This document shows positions 43,563 through 53,036 of a stretch of DNA of 64,000 nucleotides, piece by piece. The translations under genes were made by a program, and so were the position numbers. Source of the DNA: Comamonas avium. Lineage in GTDB: Bacteria > Pseudomonadota > Gammaproteobacteria > Burkholderiales > Burkholderiaceae_C. How positions within the stretch are numbered: the stretch's first letter is position 1; each line of letters opens with the position of its first letter. Location: NCBI RefSeq assembly GCF_014836675.1, contig NZ_JACSQK010000002.1:248001-312000 (forward strand), given 5' to 3'. The notes beneath the pieces are model-generated. The model was not told the DNA's origin. It was given only the letters and a program-made list of their open reading frames with translations, and ran no database searches.

Positions 43563-44465
43563 ATGAAACTCGAATTAAAAGACTGTGTGCTGTTTGTGCA
43601 AGTGGCCAAAACAGGCAGTTTGACTAAGGCGGCCGAGCAGTGTTTCTTGTCACTGGCAGCGACCAGTGCGCGCATCAAAGCCATGGAGGAAGAAGCGGGC
43701 ATGCCTTTGCTGATTCGAGAGGCTCGGGGTGTGCGACTGACGCCGCCGGGGGAGGCTTTTCTCTTCCACGCCCGTGCCATGCTGCAGCAGGCGCAGCAGC
43801 TTGAGGCTGACTTGCAGGAGTACGGGGCAGGCCTGCGCGGCCACGTGCGTGTGTTTGCCAACACAACGGCAGTGACTGATTTTTTGCCCGACATTCTGGC
43901 GGCCTACCTGATGGCGCATCCCCACATCAGTGTGGACTTGCAGGAGCGCCCGAATGCCGACATTGCTGCAGACATCCGCGAAGGCCGGGCGGATTTGGGC
44001 ATCATTGCGGGCGAGGTGGACATGCATGGCCTGACCAGCGTGCACTTCAGCACCGATCGGCTGGTGCTGGTGACGCCCGATGAGGCCCGCTGGCAGGGGG
44101 TCGAGGCGCGGGGCTTTGCGGATGTGCTACATGAGCACTTTGTGGGCATGCATCGCAGCAGTACCTTGCAAACTTTTCTGGGCACGATGGGCCAGCAGCT
44201 GGGTCACACCCTCAAGCTGCGCATTCAATTGGCCAGTTTTGATGCGATGTGCCGCATGGTGGCTGCTGGCGTGGGCATTGCTGTGGTGCCTGAAAGTGCC
44301 GCACTGCGTAGCAGTACCCGGCAGCATTTGCGACAGATTGCGTTAAGAGACAACTGGGCCGTGCGCCCGCGTTACATGCTGCTGCGCGAAGGCAGCAGTG
44401 TGGCCAGCCATGTGCAAGACCTGATGCACGCCGTGCAGCAATACCACGCCAGCAGTGATGCGTAA
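43563..44465 (+). CDS. LysR-family regulator of the itaconate cluster
   Basis: A 300-residue LysR regulator. The winged helix spans about 1-60 (LKDCVLFVQVAKTGSLTKAAEQCFLSLAATSARIKAME), and the effector domain follows, with RVFANTTAVTDFLPDILAAYL and GVGIAVVPESAAL. Divergent from ich, like the LysR gene next to the P. aeruginosa itaconate operon (RipR-type). The perfect AAGCCTT-N11-AAGGCTT palindrome between them is its probable site. Expected to activate the operon when itaconate or itaconyl-CoA is present; inference from context. Confidence 0.88.
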   Translation: MKLELKDCVLFVQVAKTGSLTKAAEQCFLSLAATSARIKAMEEEAGMPLLIREARGVRLTPPGEAFLFHARAMLQQAQQLEADLQEYGAGLRGHVRVFANTTAVTDFLPDILAAYLMAHPHISVDLQERPNADIAADIREGRADLGIIAGEVDMHGLTSVHFSTDRLVLVTPDEARWQGVEARGFADVLHEHFVGMHRSSTLQTFLGTMGQQLGHTLKLRIQLASFDAMCRMVAAGVGIAVVPESAALRSSTRQHLRQIALRDNWAVRPRYMLLREGSSVASHVQDLMHAVQQYHASSDA

Positions 44466-44471
44466 GAGGCC

Positions 44472-45824
44472 TTAGAGCGTGCGCCGCTGCGCCCGGTCGA
44501 TTGACCACAGGTAGTTCATCTCTGCACAAAAAGGCTGCGCGCAAATGGCCCGGCCTTGGTACTGACAGCCAGCGCGGTTGCAGAAGTTGGCCTGTTCATT
44601 GGCGTTGCGGGGCTGTTTTTTGTTGTGGCCTTCGGCCTCGGCCTGCGCCATCAGCAGCCACGGATCAGTGCTGCGCCCTTGAATCATGGCTTGCAGATCC
44701 TGCGGCAGCATGTGAGCGGGCATGTAAACCGAGGCCATCTGCGCGCTCTGTGCGGCCTGCGCCAGCGGTTGAAATTCCAGCTGCAAAATGGCACTGGTAC
44801 GCATGGCTTGCGCCGCAACAGCCGCCGCAGAGCCGGGCAAGAGCTGCGGCTGCATCACCAGCCCCATGCTGCCGCTGCTCAACTGCTGCACACTGCCCGC
44901 AAAAGGCAGTGCCAGCAGGCCACCCAAGCTGAAACCACCGGGTGTGCCGGACAGCAGGCCGGGGATGGTGGACAAGCCTGCTGCTGCCGGGCTGGCACCA
45001 GCGGGCAGGGCGGTGCCCAGTGCTGCTTGTGCCTGTGCCCAGGCCACTGGTACGCGCAAGGTCAGGGTAAAGCTGCGTTCGCCATCGGCCGCTTGCACAG
45101 AGCCTTGCTGCACCAGCCAGTTCTGCAGCTGGGGCAGGCGAATGTCCGTTTTGTCCGTGGCAGCTGCCTGCGCGGCTTGGGCTGTTGTGGCAGCCAGGGC
45201 AGGGGACAAGTTACCCGCAGTGGCGGCTTGCCCGGCCAGTTGCAGCACAGCGTTGGTCAGTGCCGTAGGCCATGCCTGCAGGCTGACCAATTGCTGCGGC
45301 AGTGGCTGGCTGGCAGTGGCTTGCTGGAGCAAGGCCGTCACAAAAGCCTGTAGCTGTGGGCTGACACCAGCAGCTGGCCAGTTGGCCGGCAAGGTGGCAC
45401 TGCCTGACTGGATGTGGTTAACCAAGTTGGCCACAAGCTGGTTGAAAGCGTCCATTTTGACGGCCTGCTGCGCCTGGGGCGACAGGTTCACACTGCTGGA
45501 CAGTGCCGCCTGCGTGGCCGCCACAATCTGTGCCACCTGCGCCGCGCTGGCTATGCCGCTGGCAGGCGCTACTGGGGCGGTGGGCGCAGCGGGTGCTGCT
45601 GTATTGGCTGCTGGTGCTGAACTGGGCGCTGGTGTGCTGGCCTGCCCGCTGCTGGCAGTACTGGTGTTGCTGGGCGGCGCAGACGCATTCCCCTGTGTGG
45701 CTGCCTGGGCGCTGGCCGCAAAGTTGGGCCCGCCTGCACTGGCGTTGCCAGTCGCGCCTTCTGTGTGGCTGGGCGCTGCTGGCGGGATGGGCAGGGCAGA
45801 CGTTGGAGGGATGGCGGAAGTCAC
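44472..45824 (-). CDS. uncharacterised Ala/Pro/Gln-rich protein (FliK-like composition)
   Basis: I do not recognise this roughly 450-residue protein with confidence. Residues about 1-100 are low-complexity Ala/Pro/Ser/Thr, the middle (about 100-300) is Ala/Gln/Leu-rich with predicted helices, a conserved-looking DGERSFTLTLRVPVAWAQAQAAL follows near 250, and the C-terminus is compact with cysteines in NFCNRAGCQYQGRAICAQPFC and SIDRAQRR. The composition resembles FliK hook-length proteins, but no flagellar genes are near. No signal peptide. Start taken as GTG at 45822-45824 (VTSAIPP); it lacks a good ribosome-binding site. Confidence 0.5.
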   Translation of the reverse strand: MTSAIPPTSALPIPPAAPSHTEGATGNASAGGPNFAASAQAATQGNASAPPSNTSTASSGQASTPAPSSAPAANTAAPAAPTAPVAPASGIASAAQVAQIVAATQAALSSSVNLSPQAQQAVKMDAFNQLVANLVNHIQSGSATLPANWPAAGVSPQLQAFVTALLQQATASQPLPQQLVSLQAWPTALTNAVLQLAGQAATAGNLSPALAATTAQAAQAAATDKTDIRLPQLQNWLVQQGSVQAADGERSFTLTLRVPVAWAQAQAALGTALPAGASPAAAGLSTIPGLLSGTPGGFSLGGLLALPFAGSVQQLSSGSMGLVMQPQLLPGSAAAVAAQAMRTSAILQLEFQPLAQAAQSAQMASVYMPAHMLPQDLQAMIQGRSTDPWLLMAQAEAEGHNKKQPRNANEQANFCNRAGCQYQGRAICAQPFCAEMNYLWSIDRAQRRTL

Positions 45825-45876
45825 GCGCTGACTGTAGTGCAAAACAGTGCGCAGGCCCAAGTGTGGGGGCAGTGCT

Positions 45877-45925
45877 TTTGATAGCTTCTAGCGCTTGCTG
45901 TACCGGCGCTAGAAGCCATTTCGGT
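45877..45925. repeat. dispersed palindromic repeat, full copy
   Basis: TTTTGATAGCTTCTAGCGCTTGCTG begins the copy; arms GCTTCTAGCGC (45884-45894) and GCGCTAGAAGC (45906-45916) pair perfectly over 11 bases. It lies upstream of the unrecognised protein gene and past the 3' end of the LysR gene. Confidence 0.65.
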
Positions 45926-45936
45926 TTGCAACTGCC

Positions 45937-46842
45937 TCAAGTCTTGGCAGGTGGCAATTGCAGCTGCTGCACAAACAACGCAGCCGCCAGCCCCAGAGGG
46001 CGCTCTTTGGACCATACCCAGTCGACAAACAGTCGTGTGCCGTTGCTCAGGTTGGACAGCGGAATCTGCACCAGCTCGCCGCTGTGAATGTGGGGCTCTA
46101 CAAAACTGTGCGGCAGCCAGCCCCAGCACAGGCCTGCGGCAATCAGGGAGCGTGCTGCGCCGTGGCTGTCGGCACGCCACAGGTGGTGCGAGAACACAAA
46201 GCGTGTATCGGTCAGGGAGGGGTCGCGGCTGGCCACCAGAATTTGCCTGCTGGCGGCCAGTTGCGCCATGTCGATGTGTGCACCGCCTTGTGCCTGCAAC
46301 TGTGTCCACAGCGGGTGGCGGGTAGACATCACTGCTACCAAGGTTTCGGCGCCTTGTTCCTGAAAGTCTTCGCGTGCATCGAAAGAGGGGCGCTCAAATA
46401 CCAGCGCGAGCTGCGCACGGCCTGCATGCAGCAATTCCAGCGCGTCGGCCTGCGGGGCGACCAGCACCTCGACCACCAGCGCCGGGAACTGCTCCACCAC
46501 AGGCTGCAAATGCTCGGCCCACGCGGTGGCCAGCAACTCGGGGGCAATTGCCAGCGTCAATCGTTTTTCCAGCCCGGCATGCAAGGCCAGGGCTTGCTGG
46601 TTGAGCTGCTGCAGTTGCTGGGCCAGCAGGCGGGCCTGCGGCTCCAGGGCCCGCGCAGCGGCAGTGGGTTGTGGCTCGCGCCCGGTGCGGTCAAACAGTT
46701 GCAGGCCCAGTTCGGCTTCCAGATGGCCCATGGCCATGCTTATCGCTGAAGGCACACGGCCCAGCTTGCGCGCAGCGGCAGAGAACGAGCCCGTATCGAG
46801 TACGGCCAGAAACAGCGGGACTTGCTCGGGTGGAAAGGACAT
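45937..46842 (-). CDS. LysR-family regulator next to PACE transporter
   Basis: A 301-residue LysR regulator with FPPEQVPLFLAVLDTGSFSAAARKLGRVPSAISMAMGHLEAELG as HTH region (about 1-50) and a substrate-binding-like C-domain. Divergent from a PACE-family efflux gene with a 75-base gap. LysR genes divergent from PACE genes are a common pairing, so it probably regulates the transporter. Start at MSFPPEQ (46840-46842). Confidence 0.9.
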   Translation of the reverse strand: MSFPPEQVPLFLAVLDTGSFSAAARKLGRVPSAISMAMGHLEAELGLQLFDRTGREPQPTAAARALEPQARLLAQQLQQLNQQALALHAGLEKRLTLAIAPELLATAWAEHLQPVVEQFPALVVEVLVAPQADALELLHAGRAQLALVFERPSFDAREDFQEQGAETLVAVMSTRHPLWTQLQAQGGAHIDMAQLAASRQILVASRDPSLTDTRFVFSHHLWRADSHGAARSLIAAGLCWGWLPHSFVEPHIHSGELVQIPLSNLSNGTRLFVDWVWSKERPLGLAAALFVQQLQLPPAKT

Positions 46843-46917
46843 GGCGCGCAACTTATCAGAAAAACTGAAAGAACCTAACTTTTATCATCCATTTTCTATA
46901 CATAAACTGTCGGGCTT

Positions 46918-47382
46918 ATGTCAGTTCATACACCCAAGGCTACAGGCCTGCAGGGCGCCAAGCGCCGCGTTGTTTTTGTTGGTCTTTACGAGCTCATTGC
47001 CATTCTTTGTGCCAGTCTGCTGTTCATGGCGATTGGTCAGGACGCCAGCGCTTCTGGCGGCATGGCGGTGGCTGCATCCACCATCGCCATTGCCTGGAAC
47101 ATCACGTTCAACTGGCTGTTTGAGAAATGGGAGCTGCGCCAAACCAAGAAGGGGCGTTCACTGCTGCGCCGCATTGCGCATGCCGTGGGTTTTGAAGGTG
47201 GTATTGCCGCCATGCTGATTCCGTTGATGGCCTGGTGGTTCAGCATTTCGTTGTGGGAAGCCACGGTCATGGAAGCCGGTCTGCTGGTTTTCTTCATGCT
47301 CTACACCTTTGTTTTCAACTGGAGTTTTGACCGTATCTTTGGTCTGCCCGCCTCGGCGCAGTTGTTGCCGCAGCACGCATAA
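46918..47382 (+). CDS. PACE-family multidrug/biocide efflux transporter
   Basis: A 154-residue inner-membrane protein with four transmembrane helices in two repeats, of the PACE (AceI-like) family. Repeat 1 has RRVVFVGLYELIAILCASLLF and AWNITFNWLFEKWE; repeat 2 has RIAHAVGFEGGIAAMLIPLMAWW and YTFVFNWSFDRIFG. The NxxFNW/DxxFG pair (FNWLFEKWE, FNWSFDRIFG) and the Glu in RVVFVGLYE/FEGG fit the family's functional acidic residues. The drug substrate is not known. Divergent LysR upstream. Confidence 0.88.
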   Translation: MSVHTPKATGLQGAKRRVVFVGLYELIAILCASLLFMAIGQDASASGGMAVAASTIAIAWNITFNWLFEKWELRQTKKGRSLLRRIAHAVGFEGGIAAMLIPLMAWWFSISLWEATVMEAGLLVFFMLYTFVFNWSFDRIFGLPASAQLLPQHA

Positions 47383-47386
47383 TTCA

Positions 47387-47436
47387 TTTTTGATAGCTAC
47401 TGGTGCTTATTAGGTAAGCGCTAAACGTCTATTTGG
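47387..47436. repeat. dispersed palindromic repeat
   Basis: TTTTTGATAGCTACTGGTGCTT and AAGCGCTAAACGTCTATTTGG, imperfectly paired, starting five bases after the PACE stop. Family member. Confidence 0.5.
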
Positions 47437-47530
47437 CCTGGACTTTCAAGCCAGCTCCGCTGCCGTGCACTGGCATAGCGCTTGCCGGGTGCACCAGCAC
47501 GGCTGTACGCCGTAAAATCAGTGGTTTCGC

Positions 47531-47632
47531 CCCAAGGAGCGCTGCAGCAGCGCGTGTGCCACTTTGGTACCGCTGTCAGGCTTGGGCCGACGGCTGCCGT
47601 ACGCGCAGCCGCTCGCATGCAACTGCGTTCAC
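47531..47632 (+). ncRNA. S-adenosylhomocysteine (SAH) riboswitch
   Basis: The segment reads CCCAAGGAGCGCTGC then TCAGGCTTGGG then GCAACTGCGTTCACC, the order of conserved pieces in the SAH riboswitch consensus. Pairing checks out: CCCAAG (47531-47536) with CTTGGG (47581-47586), GAGCGC (47537-47542) with GCGTTC (47625-47630, one G-U), and TGC with GCA (47619-47621). It ends about 40 bases before the methionine-synthase start, the place such elements occupy; SAH binding is known to raise expression of SAH-recycling genes. Confidence 0.85.
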
Positions 47633-47674
47633 CTGTCTTCCGTTTGGTTTTGATTGTTCACACAGGTGAGTGCG

Positions 47675-50419
47675 ATGACTGCTGCCGCTGCCCCCCATAC
47701 GATTCCCCCCATGCGCCTGTCGGGCCTGGAGCCCGTCTTCATTGGTGAGGACACCCTGTTTGTCAACGTGGGTGAACGCACCAACGTCACAGGCTCCAAA
47801 GCCTTTGCCCGTCTGATTCTGAACGAACAGTACGAAGAAGCGCTGGCCGTGGCCCGCCAGCAGGTGGAAAACGGCGCGCAGATTATTGACGTGAACATGG
47901 ACGAGGCCATGCTGGACAGCAAGGCCGCCATGGTGCGCTTCCTGAATCTGATTGCCTCGGAACCCGATATTGCGCGCGTGCCCATCATGGTGGACAGCTC
48001 TAAATGGGAGGTGATTGAGGCCGGTCTGCGCTGCATTCAGGGCAAGGGCATTGTCAATTCGATCTCGATGAAAGAGGGCGTTGACGAGTTCAAGAAACAC
48101 GCAAAATTAGTCAAGCGCTACGGCGCTGCTGCCGTGGTGATGGCGTTTGACGAAAAAGGGCAGGCCGACACTTACGAGCGCAAGATCGAAATCTGCGAGC
48201 GTGCCTACCGCATCCTTGTGGATGAAGTCGGTTTTGCGCCTGAAGACATCATTTTTGACCCCAACATCTTTGCCGTGGCCACGGGCATTGAAGAGCACAG
48301 CAACTACGGCGTCGATTTCATCGAAGCCGTGCGCTGGATCAAACAGAATCTGCCCGGAGCCAAGGTCTCGGGCGGCGTGTCCAACGTGTCATTTTCGTTT
48401 CGGGGCAACGACCCCGTGCGCGAAGCGATCCACACCGTGTTTCTGTACCACGCCATTCAGGCGGGCATGGACATGGGCATTGTCAACGCCGGCATGGTGG
48501 GCGTGTACGACGACCTGGAAGCGAACCTGCGTGAGCGCGTGGAAGACGTGGTGCTCAACCGCCGCCCAGATGCTGCCGAGCGCCTGCTCGAGATTGCCGA
48601 CAGCGCCAAGAGCGGTGCCAAGGACGAAAGCAAAAAGCTGGAGTGGCGCGGCACGCCCGAGCATCCCAAGACCTTTGGCGAGCGCCTGTCGCACGCGCTG
48701 GTACATGGCATTACCGACTTCATCACCCAGGACACCGAAGAGGCCTATCAGGCCTTGGTGGTGCAGGGCGGTGGCCGCCCGCTGCACGTGATTGAAGGCC
48801 CACTCATGGACGGGATGAACGTAGTGGGTGATCTGTTTGGTGCGGGCAAGATGTTCTTGCCCCAGGTAGTCAAATCCGCCCGCGTGATGAAGCAGGCGGT
48901 GGCGCACCTGGTGCCCTACATTGAAGAAGAAAAGCGCCAGCAGGAAGCAGCCGGTCTTGACGTGACCAGCAAGGGCAAGATCGTCATTGCTACCGTCAAG
49001 GGCGATGTGCACGACATTGGCAAGAACATTGTCACCGTGGTCTTGCAGTGCAATAACTTTGATGTCATCAACATGGGCGTCATGGTGCCTTGCCACGAAA
49101 TCTTGGCACGCGCCAAGGCGGAGGGCGCTGACATCATTGGCCTGTCAGGCCTGATCACGCCCAGCCTGGAAGAGATGCAGTACGTTGCCGGTGAAATGCA
49201 CAAGGATGACTACTTCCGCATCAAGAAGATTCCGTTGCTGATTGGTGGCGCGACATGCTCGCGGGTGCATACGGCTGTCAAGATTGCGCCCAACTACGAA
49301 GGCCCCGTGGTCTACGTGCCTGATGCCTCGCGCAGTGTGAGCGTGGCGCAAAGCCTGCTGGGCGAGGGCAAAGACAGCTACCTCAGCGAGCTCAATGCTG
49401 ACTACGACAAAGTACGCACCCAGCACGCCAATAAAAAGAAGACACCGCTGTGGCCGCTGGACAAAGTGCGTGCCAACGCAGCGGTGGTTAAACACACACC
49501 TGTCACCCCCCGTGTGCTGGGCCGCCGTGTGTTCAAGAACTTTGACCTGGCCGAGTTGGCTGAATACATCGACTGGGGCCCCTTCTTTCAGACTTGGGAT
49601 TTGGCGGGCCCCTACCCGGCAATACTTGACGACGAGATCGTGGGTGAGCAGGCGCGCAGCGTGCAAGCCGATGCCAAGCGCATGCTCAAGAAAATCATTG
49701 AAGGCCGCTGGCTGCAAGCCAATGGCGTGATGGGCATCTTCCCTGCCAACCGCGTGGGTGACGACATCGAGTTCTATACCGATGAATCACGCACCGAGGT
49801 GCTGATGACCTGGTACGGCATGCGCCAGCAAACCGAAAAACAGGCGGTAGACGGTGTGATGCGACCCAGCCGCTGTCTGTCTGATTTTGTGGCCAGCAAA
49901 GACAGCGGCATTGCGGACTACGCAGGCTTGTTTGCTGTGACCGCAGGTATTGGTGCAGACAAGAAAGACAAAGAATTTGAAGCCGCTCTGGACGACTACA
50001 GCGGCATCATGTTCAAGGCCCTGGCCGACCGCTTGGCCGAAGCCTTTGCCGAATGCCTGCATGCCCGTGTGCGTAAAGACCTGTGGGGTTACGCTGCGGA
50101 TGAAGCACTGAGCAATGAGGCACTGATCAAAGAACAATACAAGGGCATTCGCCCTGCGCCCGGTTACCCGGCATGCCCAGACCATACGGCCAAGATTGAT
50201 TTGTTCAAAGTGCTGCAAGCCGAAGAAATTGGCATGACGCTGACCGAGAGTCTGGCCATGAACCCGGCATCCAGTGTGAGCGGCTTTTACATTGGCAACC
50301 CTGAAGCGAGCTATTTCAATGTGGGTCAGATTGGTGAAGACCAACTGGCCGATATGGCCGAGCGCCGTGGCATGGACATCGAGGCGCTGCGCCGCTTCTT
50401 GGCACCCAATTTAGGGTGA
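47675..50419 (+). CDS. metH: methionine synthase, pterin/cobalamin/reactivation part (split MetH)
   Basis: A 914-residue cytosolic protein with three MetH modules. The pterin-binding domain (about 15-330) begins [15 protein letters not shown]; the cobalamin domain (about 360-580) has the B12 cap and the [10 protein letters not shown] histidine motif (about 446-455), with [13 protein letters not shown]; the S-adenosylmethionine reactivation domain (about 600-914) has [12 protein letters not shown] and [17 protein letters not shown]. The homocysteine module is missing and is at 25325-26389. The ATG at 47675 has AGGTGAG upstream. The SAH riboswitch leads it; a strong terminator follows. Confidence 0.96.
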   Translation: MTAAAAPHTIPPMRLSGLEPVFIGEDTLFVNVGERTNVTGSKAFARLILNEQYEEALAVARQQVENGAQIIDVNMDEAMLDSKAAMVRFLNLIASEPDIARVPIMVDSSKWEVIEAGLRCIQGKGIVNSISMKEGVDEFKKHAKLVKRYGAAAVVMAFDEKGQADTYERKIEICERAYRILVDEVGFAPEDIIFDPNIFAVATGIEEHSNYGVDFIEAVRWIKQNLPGAKVSGGVSNVSFSFRGNDPVREAIHTVFLYHAIQAGMDMGIVNAGMVGVYDDLEANLRERVEDVVLNRRPDAAERLLEIADSAKSGAKDESKKLEWRGTPEHPKTFGERLSHALVHGITDFITQDTEEAYQALVVQGGGRPLHVIEGPLMDGMNVVGDLFGAGKMFLPQVVKSARVMKQAVAHLVPYIEEEKRQQEAAGLDVTSKGKIVIATVKGDVHDIGKNIVTVVLQCNNFDVINMGVMVPCHEILARAKAEGADIIGLSGLITPSLEEMQYVAGEMHKDDYFRIKKIPLLIGGATCSRVHTAVKIAPNYEGPVVYVPDASRSVSVAQSLLGEGKDSYLSELNADYDKVRTQHANKKKTPLWPLDKVRANAAVVKHTPVTPRVLGRRVFKNFDLAELAEYIDWGPFFQTWDLAGPYPAILDDEIVGEQARSVQADAKRMLKKIIEGRWLQANGVMGIFPANRVGDDIEFYTDESRTEVLMTWYGMRQQTEKQAVDGVMRPSRCLSDFVASKDSGIADYAGLFAVTAGIGADKKDKEFEAALDDYSGIMFKALADRLAEAFAECLHARVRKDLWGYAADEALSNEALIKEQYKGIRPAPGYPACPDHTAKIDLFKVLQAEEIGMTLTESLAMNPASSVSGFYIGNPEASYFNVGQIGEDQLADMAERRGMDIEALRRFLAPNLG

Positions 50420-50431
50420 TCGACTTGACAC

Positions 50432-50461
50432 CAAAAAAGGCCGCTGATGCGGCCTTTTTTG
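50432..50461 (+). terminator. terminator of the methionine-synthase gene
   Basis: AAAAAAGGCCGC-TGAT-GCGGCCTTTTTT, a perfect stem starting 15 bases after the stop. Confidence 0.93.
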
Positions 50462-50695
50462 TGGCCAGCTGACAGGGTGGTCGTTCATGTGCATGCAAGG
50501 ATGCTCAGTCTTGCTCATTGACCGCCGCAAGTGTTAGCTCTTTCACCGAGCGTGACACGCCAGGGTGACATTGCAGTGCATGGGTAATGCGCAGCACATG
50601 CCATGGAAAAGTATTTCCCGGCCACACCAGTACGCGGAGATCTGAGCACGAATGCATTGACTGCCAGTGCTGGATGCAATTAGCGCTGGTGGCGC

Positions 50696-51079
50696 TTAAA
50701 TGTCGGGCCGGATGTCGATGTTGCCGTATTCATCGTGGCGGCCTGTCGTGCTCAAAATGCGGCGTGCCTGCTCGTCTTCCACAATAAACAGCACGGGGTT
50801 CTTGGGGTCCTGGCGGGCGGTGAGCTGTACCTGATAAACACGCTGGTCGCTGAGGATGACGCCGGTGGCAGAAGGTTGGTGCGGTGGAAAAATCAGACAG
50901 GAATTGCCCGTCAGCTGACCTTGTGCACATTGCGAGGTGCCATACAGCTTGGCGGGTTTGCCTCGGTAAGTGATATCCAGCCCTGGCGGGAACATGAGGG
51001 TTTCGGGCAGTGACGCTTCCTCAAAACAGCCGGCCAAAACAAGGGTAGCGGCCATGGCCGTCAATGGTGCAAATCGCAT
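50696..51079 (-). CDS. small predicted lipoprotein, uncharacterised
   Basis: A 127-residue protein with a lipoprotein signal, lipobox LVLAGC at residues about 13-18, followed by FEEASLPETLMFPPGLDITYRG. The body has a Cys pair (CAQGQLTGNSC) and a YQVQLTARQD strand-like region. ATG at 51077-51079 with a purine-rich stretch upstream (GAGAAGAAG). I do not recognise the family. Confidence 0.65.
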   Translation of the reverse strand: MRFAPLTAMAATLVLAGCFEEASLPETLMFPPGLDITYRGKPAKLYGTSQCAQGQLTGNSCLIFPPHQPSATGVILSDQRVYQVQLTARQDPKNPVLFIVEDEQARRILSTTGRHDEYGNIDIRPDI

Positions 51080-51197
51080 GAACTTCTTCTCTCGGCAAGC
51101 GCGGTGGCCAGTAGGCCTGCGCTGGTTGTCAACCCGGTGGAGCGCGCCTTGGCACGCAGAGAATTCGAAGTGTAGCAATTGTTACCAATTGAAATCC

Positions 51198-51224
51198 GGT
51201 AGCAGCTGAGTATTTGCTGCTACC
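51198..51224. repeat. hairpin GGTAGCAGC...GCTGCTACC
   Basis: A perfect 9-base stem around TGAGTATTT past the 3' end of the NlpE-like gene, without a T-run. Possibly a weak transcript end for the minus-strand NlpE-like gene, or a member of the GATAGC repeat family. Confidence 0.4.
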
Positions 51225-51236
51225 TTGTCGCCGCCG

Positions 51237-51740
51237 CTAATTGGACGGCTGGCTGGTTTTGCGCAGGCGGTACATGCTGCTTTGGGGAAGGGCATTGCCG
51301 GTGCTGCGCTCTCGCAGCTCAATCCAGCCTTCGGAAACCCAGAATTTGTAAGCAGGTGCCTCTTGTGCAGAGGTGCTCAGGGTGATGAGGCTGCCATGGG
51401 GGGAGTCAAAGTAAAAGGCACCTTTGTAGGTTTGGTCGGGGGCTTTTTCAATGTCGCTGCCCAGCTTACGCTCGCGCACCACGGCGGTGTGGTCTTCACG
51501 CAATTGCACACTCATGGCAATTCCGGGGCAAGCGTTGCAAGGCAGGACGGCCTGGTAGGTGCCACTCCAGTCCAGCATGTTCTGGGGGGCATCACCTACG
51601 GGCTGCTGCATCAGCTGGTCAATGCGCGGCGGGGGGACATTTTCGGTTACGGGCTTGCTCGCGCATGCGGTCAGCCACAGCACTCCGAGTGACAGAAAAA
51701 CTAGACCAAGGGCGTGGCGTGTAGGAAGGCGTTGCTGCAT
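51237..51740 (-). CDS. NlpE-like copper/envelope-stress lipoprotein
   Basis: A 167-residue outer-membrane lipoprotein resembling NlpE, which senses surface contact and envelope stress. The lipobox LWLTAC falls at about 21-26; the NlpE core has WSGTYQAVLPCNACPGIAMSVQL (about 60-80; Cys-x-x-Cys), as in NlpE, followed by a beta-barrel-like domain ending SSMYRLRKTSQP. The ATG at 51738-51740 was chosen for the signal peptide. It is divergent from the alcohol dehydrogenase gene. Confidence 0.75.
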   Translation of the reverse strand: MQQRLPTRHALGLVFLSLGVLWLTACASKPVTENVPPPRIDQLMQQPVGDAPQNMLDWSGTYQAVLPCNACPGIAMSVQLREDHTAVVRERKLGSDIEKAPDQTYKGAFYFDSPHGSLITLSTSAQEAPAYKFWVSEGWIELRERSTGNALPQSSMYRLRKTSQPSN

Positions 51741-51872
51741 AAATATCGGATGGGCATTCGTGTTAAACCATTGATGCCCAATGCTAAAGAGAATGTGTAG
51801 CGTACCAATCACACAGAGCAGCGAATGCTTGTAGGTCACATCTCACAATTTTTGTTTGAAAGCTGTCCCACC

Positions 51873-52934
51873 ATGTCTCAAGCCACGCGCGGTTACGCCG
51901 CACACTCTCCCACCAGTGCCCTGGGTTTGTTCCACTTTGTGCGCCGCGATCCGCGTGCCAACGATGTGGTGATCGACATCCTCTACAGCGGCGTGTGCCA
52001 CTCTGATTTGCACACCGCGCGCAATGATTGGGGTGGCACGGTCTACCCCACCGTGCCGGGCCATGAAATTGTCGGGCGTGTGGTTGCTGTAGGCAGTGCA
52101 GTCACCCAGTTCAAAGTGGGCGATGCTGTGGGCGTCGGGTGCATGGTAGACAGCTGCCACAGTTGCGGGGCATGCGCCAAGGGGTGGGAGCAATACTGTG
52201 AAAACGGCATGACTGGCACCTACAACAGCACAGACCGTATCGACGGCAGCCCCACCCAAGGTGGGTATTCCGAGCGCATCGTGGTGCGTCAGGAGTTTGT
52301 GCTGAAGCTGCCTCAGAACATGGATTTAAAGGGAGCAGCGCCTTTGCTGTGTGCGGGTATCACGACCTGGTCACCACTGCGCCACTGGAATGTGGGCGCG
52401 GGCAGCAGCGTTGCGGTGGTGGGCCTGGGTGGCCTGGGACATATGGCCTTGAAACTGGCCAAGGCGCTCGGGGCGCATGTGACCTTGTTCAGCCGCTCTG
52501 CTGGAAAAGAAGAGGACGCCAAGCGTCTGGGCGCAGACCGTGTGGTGATCAGCACCGACAGGTCGCAAATGAAGGCAGTGAGCGGGCAATTTGATCTGAT
52601 CATTGACACGGTGCCGTATGCCCATGACTTGAACGCCTACACCGCCACGCTGGCCACCGGCGGTACGCTGGTGCTGGTAGGTTTTCTGGGTCAGCAAGAA
52701 CCGGCCATCAACACGGTCACTCTGGTGCTGGGGCGCAAAGCCATTGCTGGCTCTGTGATTGGCGGGATTGCCGAGACACAGGAGATGCTGAATTTTTGTG
52801 GCAAACATGGCATTACCGCCGATGTCGAGATGATTGCCATGCAGGACATCAACGAAGCCTATGAGCGCATGCTCAAGAGCGATGTGAAATATCGGTTTGT
52901 GATCGATATGGAAAGCTTGAAGGCGCAGGCCTGA
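51873..52934 (+). CDS. NAD(P)-dependent zinc alcohol dehydrogenase (YahK/CAD-like)
   Basis: A 353-residue medium-chain zinc alcohol dehydrogenase. The catalytic zinc ligands are Cys in SGVCHSDLH (about 42), His-Glu in PTVPGHEIVG (about 66-67) and Cys near GAGITTW-like segment (LLCAGITTW, about 160); the structural zinc cysteines are in VDSCHSCGACAKGWEQYC. The Rossmann motif VVGLGGLGHMALKLAKALG is near 190. This group reduces aldehydes such as cinnamaldehyde. Starts at MSQATRGYAAHS (51873). Confidence 0.92.
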   Translation: MSQATRGYAAHSPTSALGLFHFVRRDPRANDVVIDILYSGVCHSDLHTARNDWGGTVYPTVPGHEIVGRVVAVGSAVTQFKVGDAVGVGCMVDSCHSCGACAKGWEQYCENGMTGTYNSTDRIDGSPTQGGYSERIVVRQEFVLKLPQNMDLKGAAPLLCAGITTWSPLRHWNVGAGSSVAVVGLGGLGHMALKLAKALGAHVTLFSRSAGKEEDAKRLGADRVVISTDRSQMKAVSGQFDLIIDTVPYAHDLNAYTATLATGGTLVLVGFLGQQEPAINTVTLVLGRKAIAGSVIGGIAETQEMLNFCGKHGITADVEMIAMQDINEAYERMLKSDVKYRFVIDMESLKAQA

Positions 52935-53036
52935 AAAGAACTTTGCAAGCCAACGCCCACCTTCAAGCCACAAGGACTCTGAGGCAGGCGGAGGCTGTGC
53001 TGGTAGCGATCAAGAACTGAAAAGCGTTTTGCAGCT

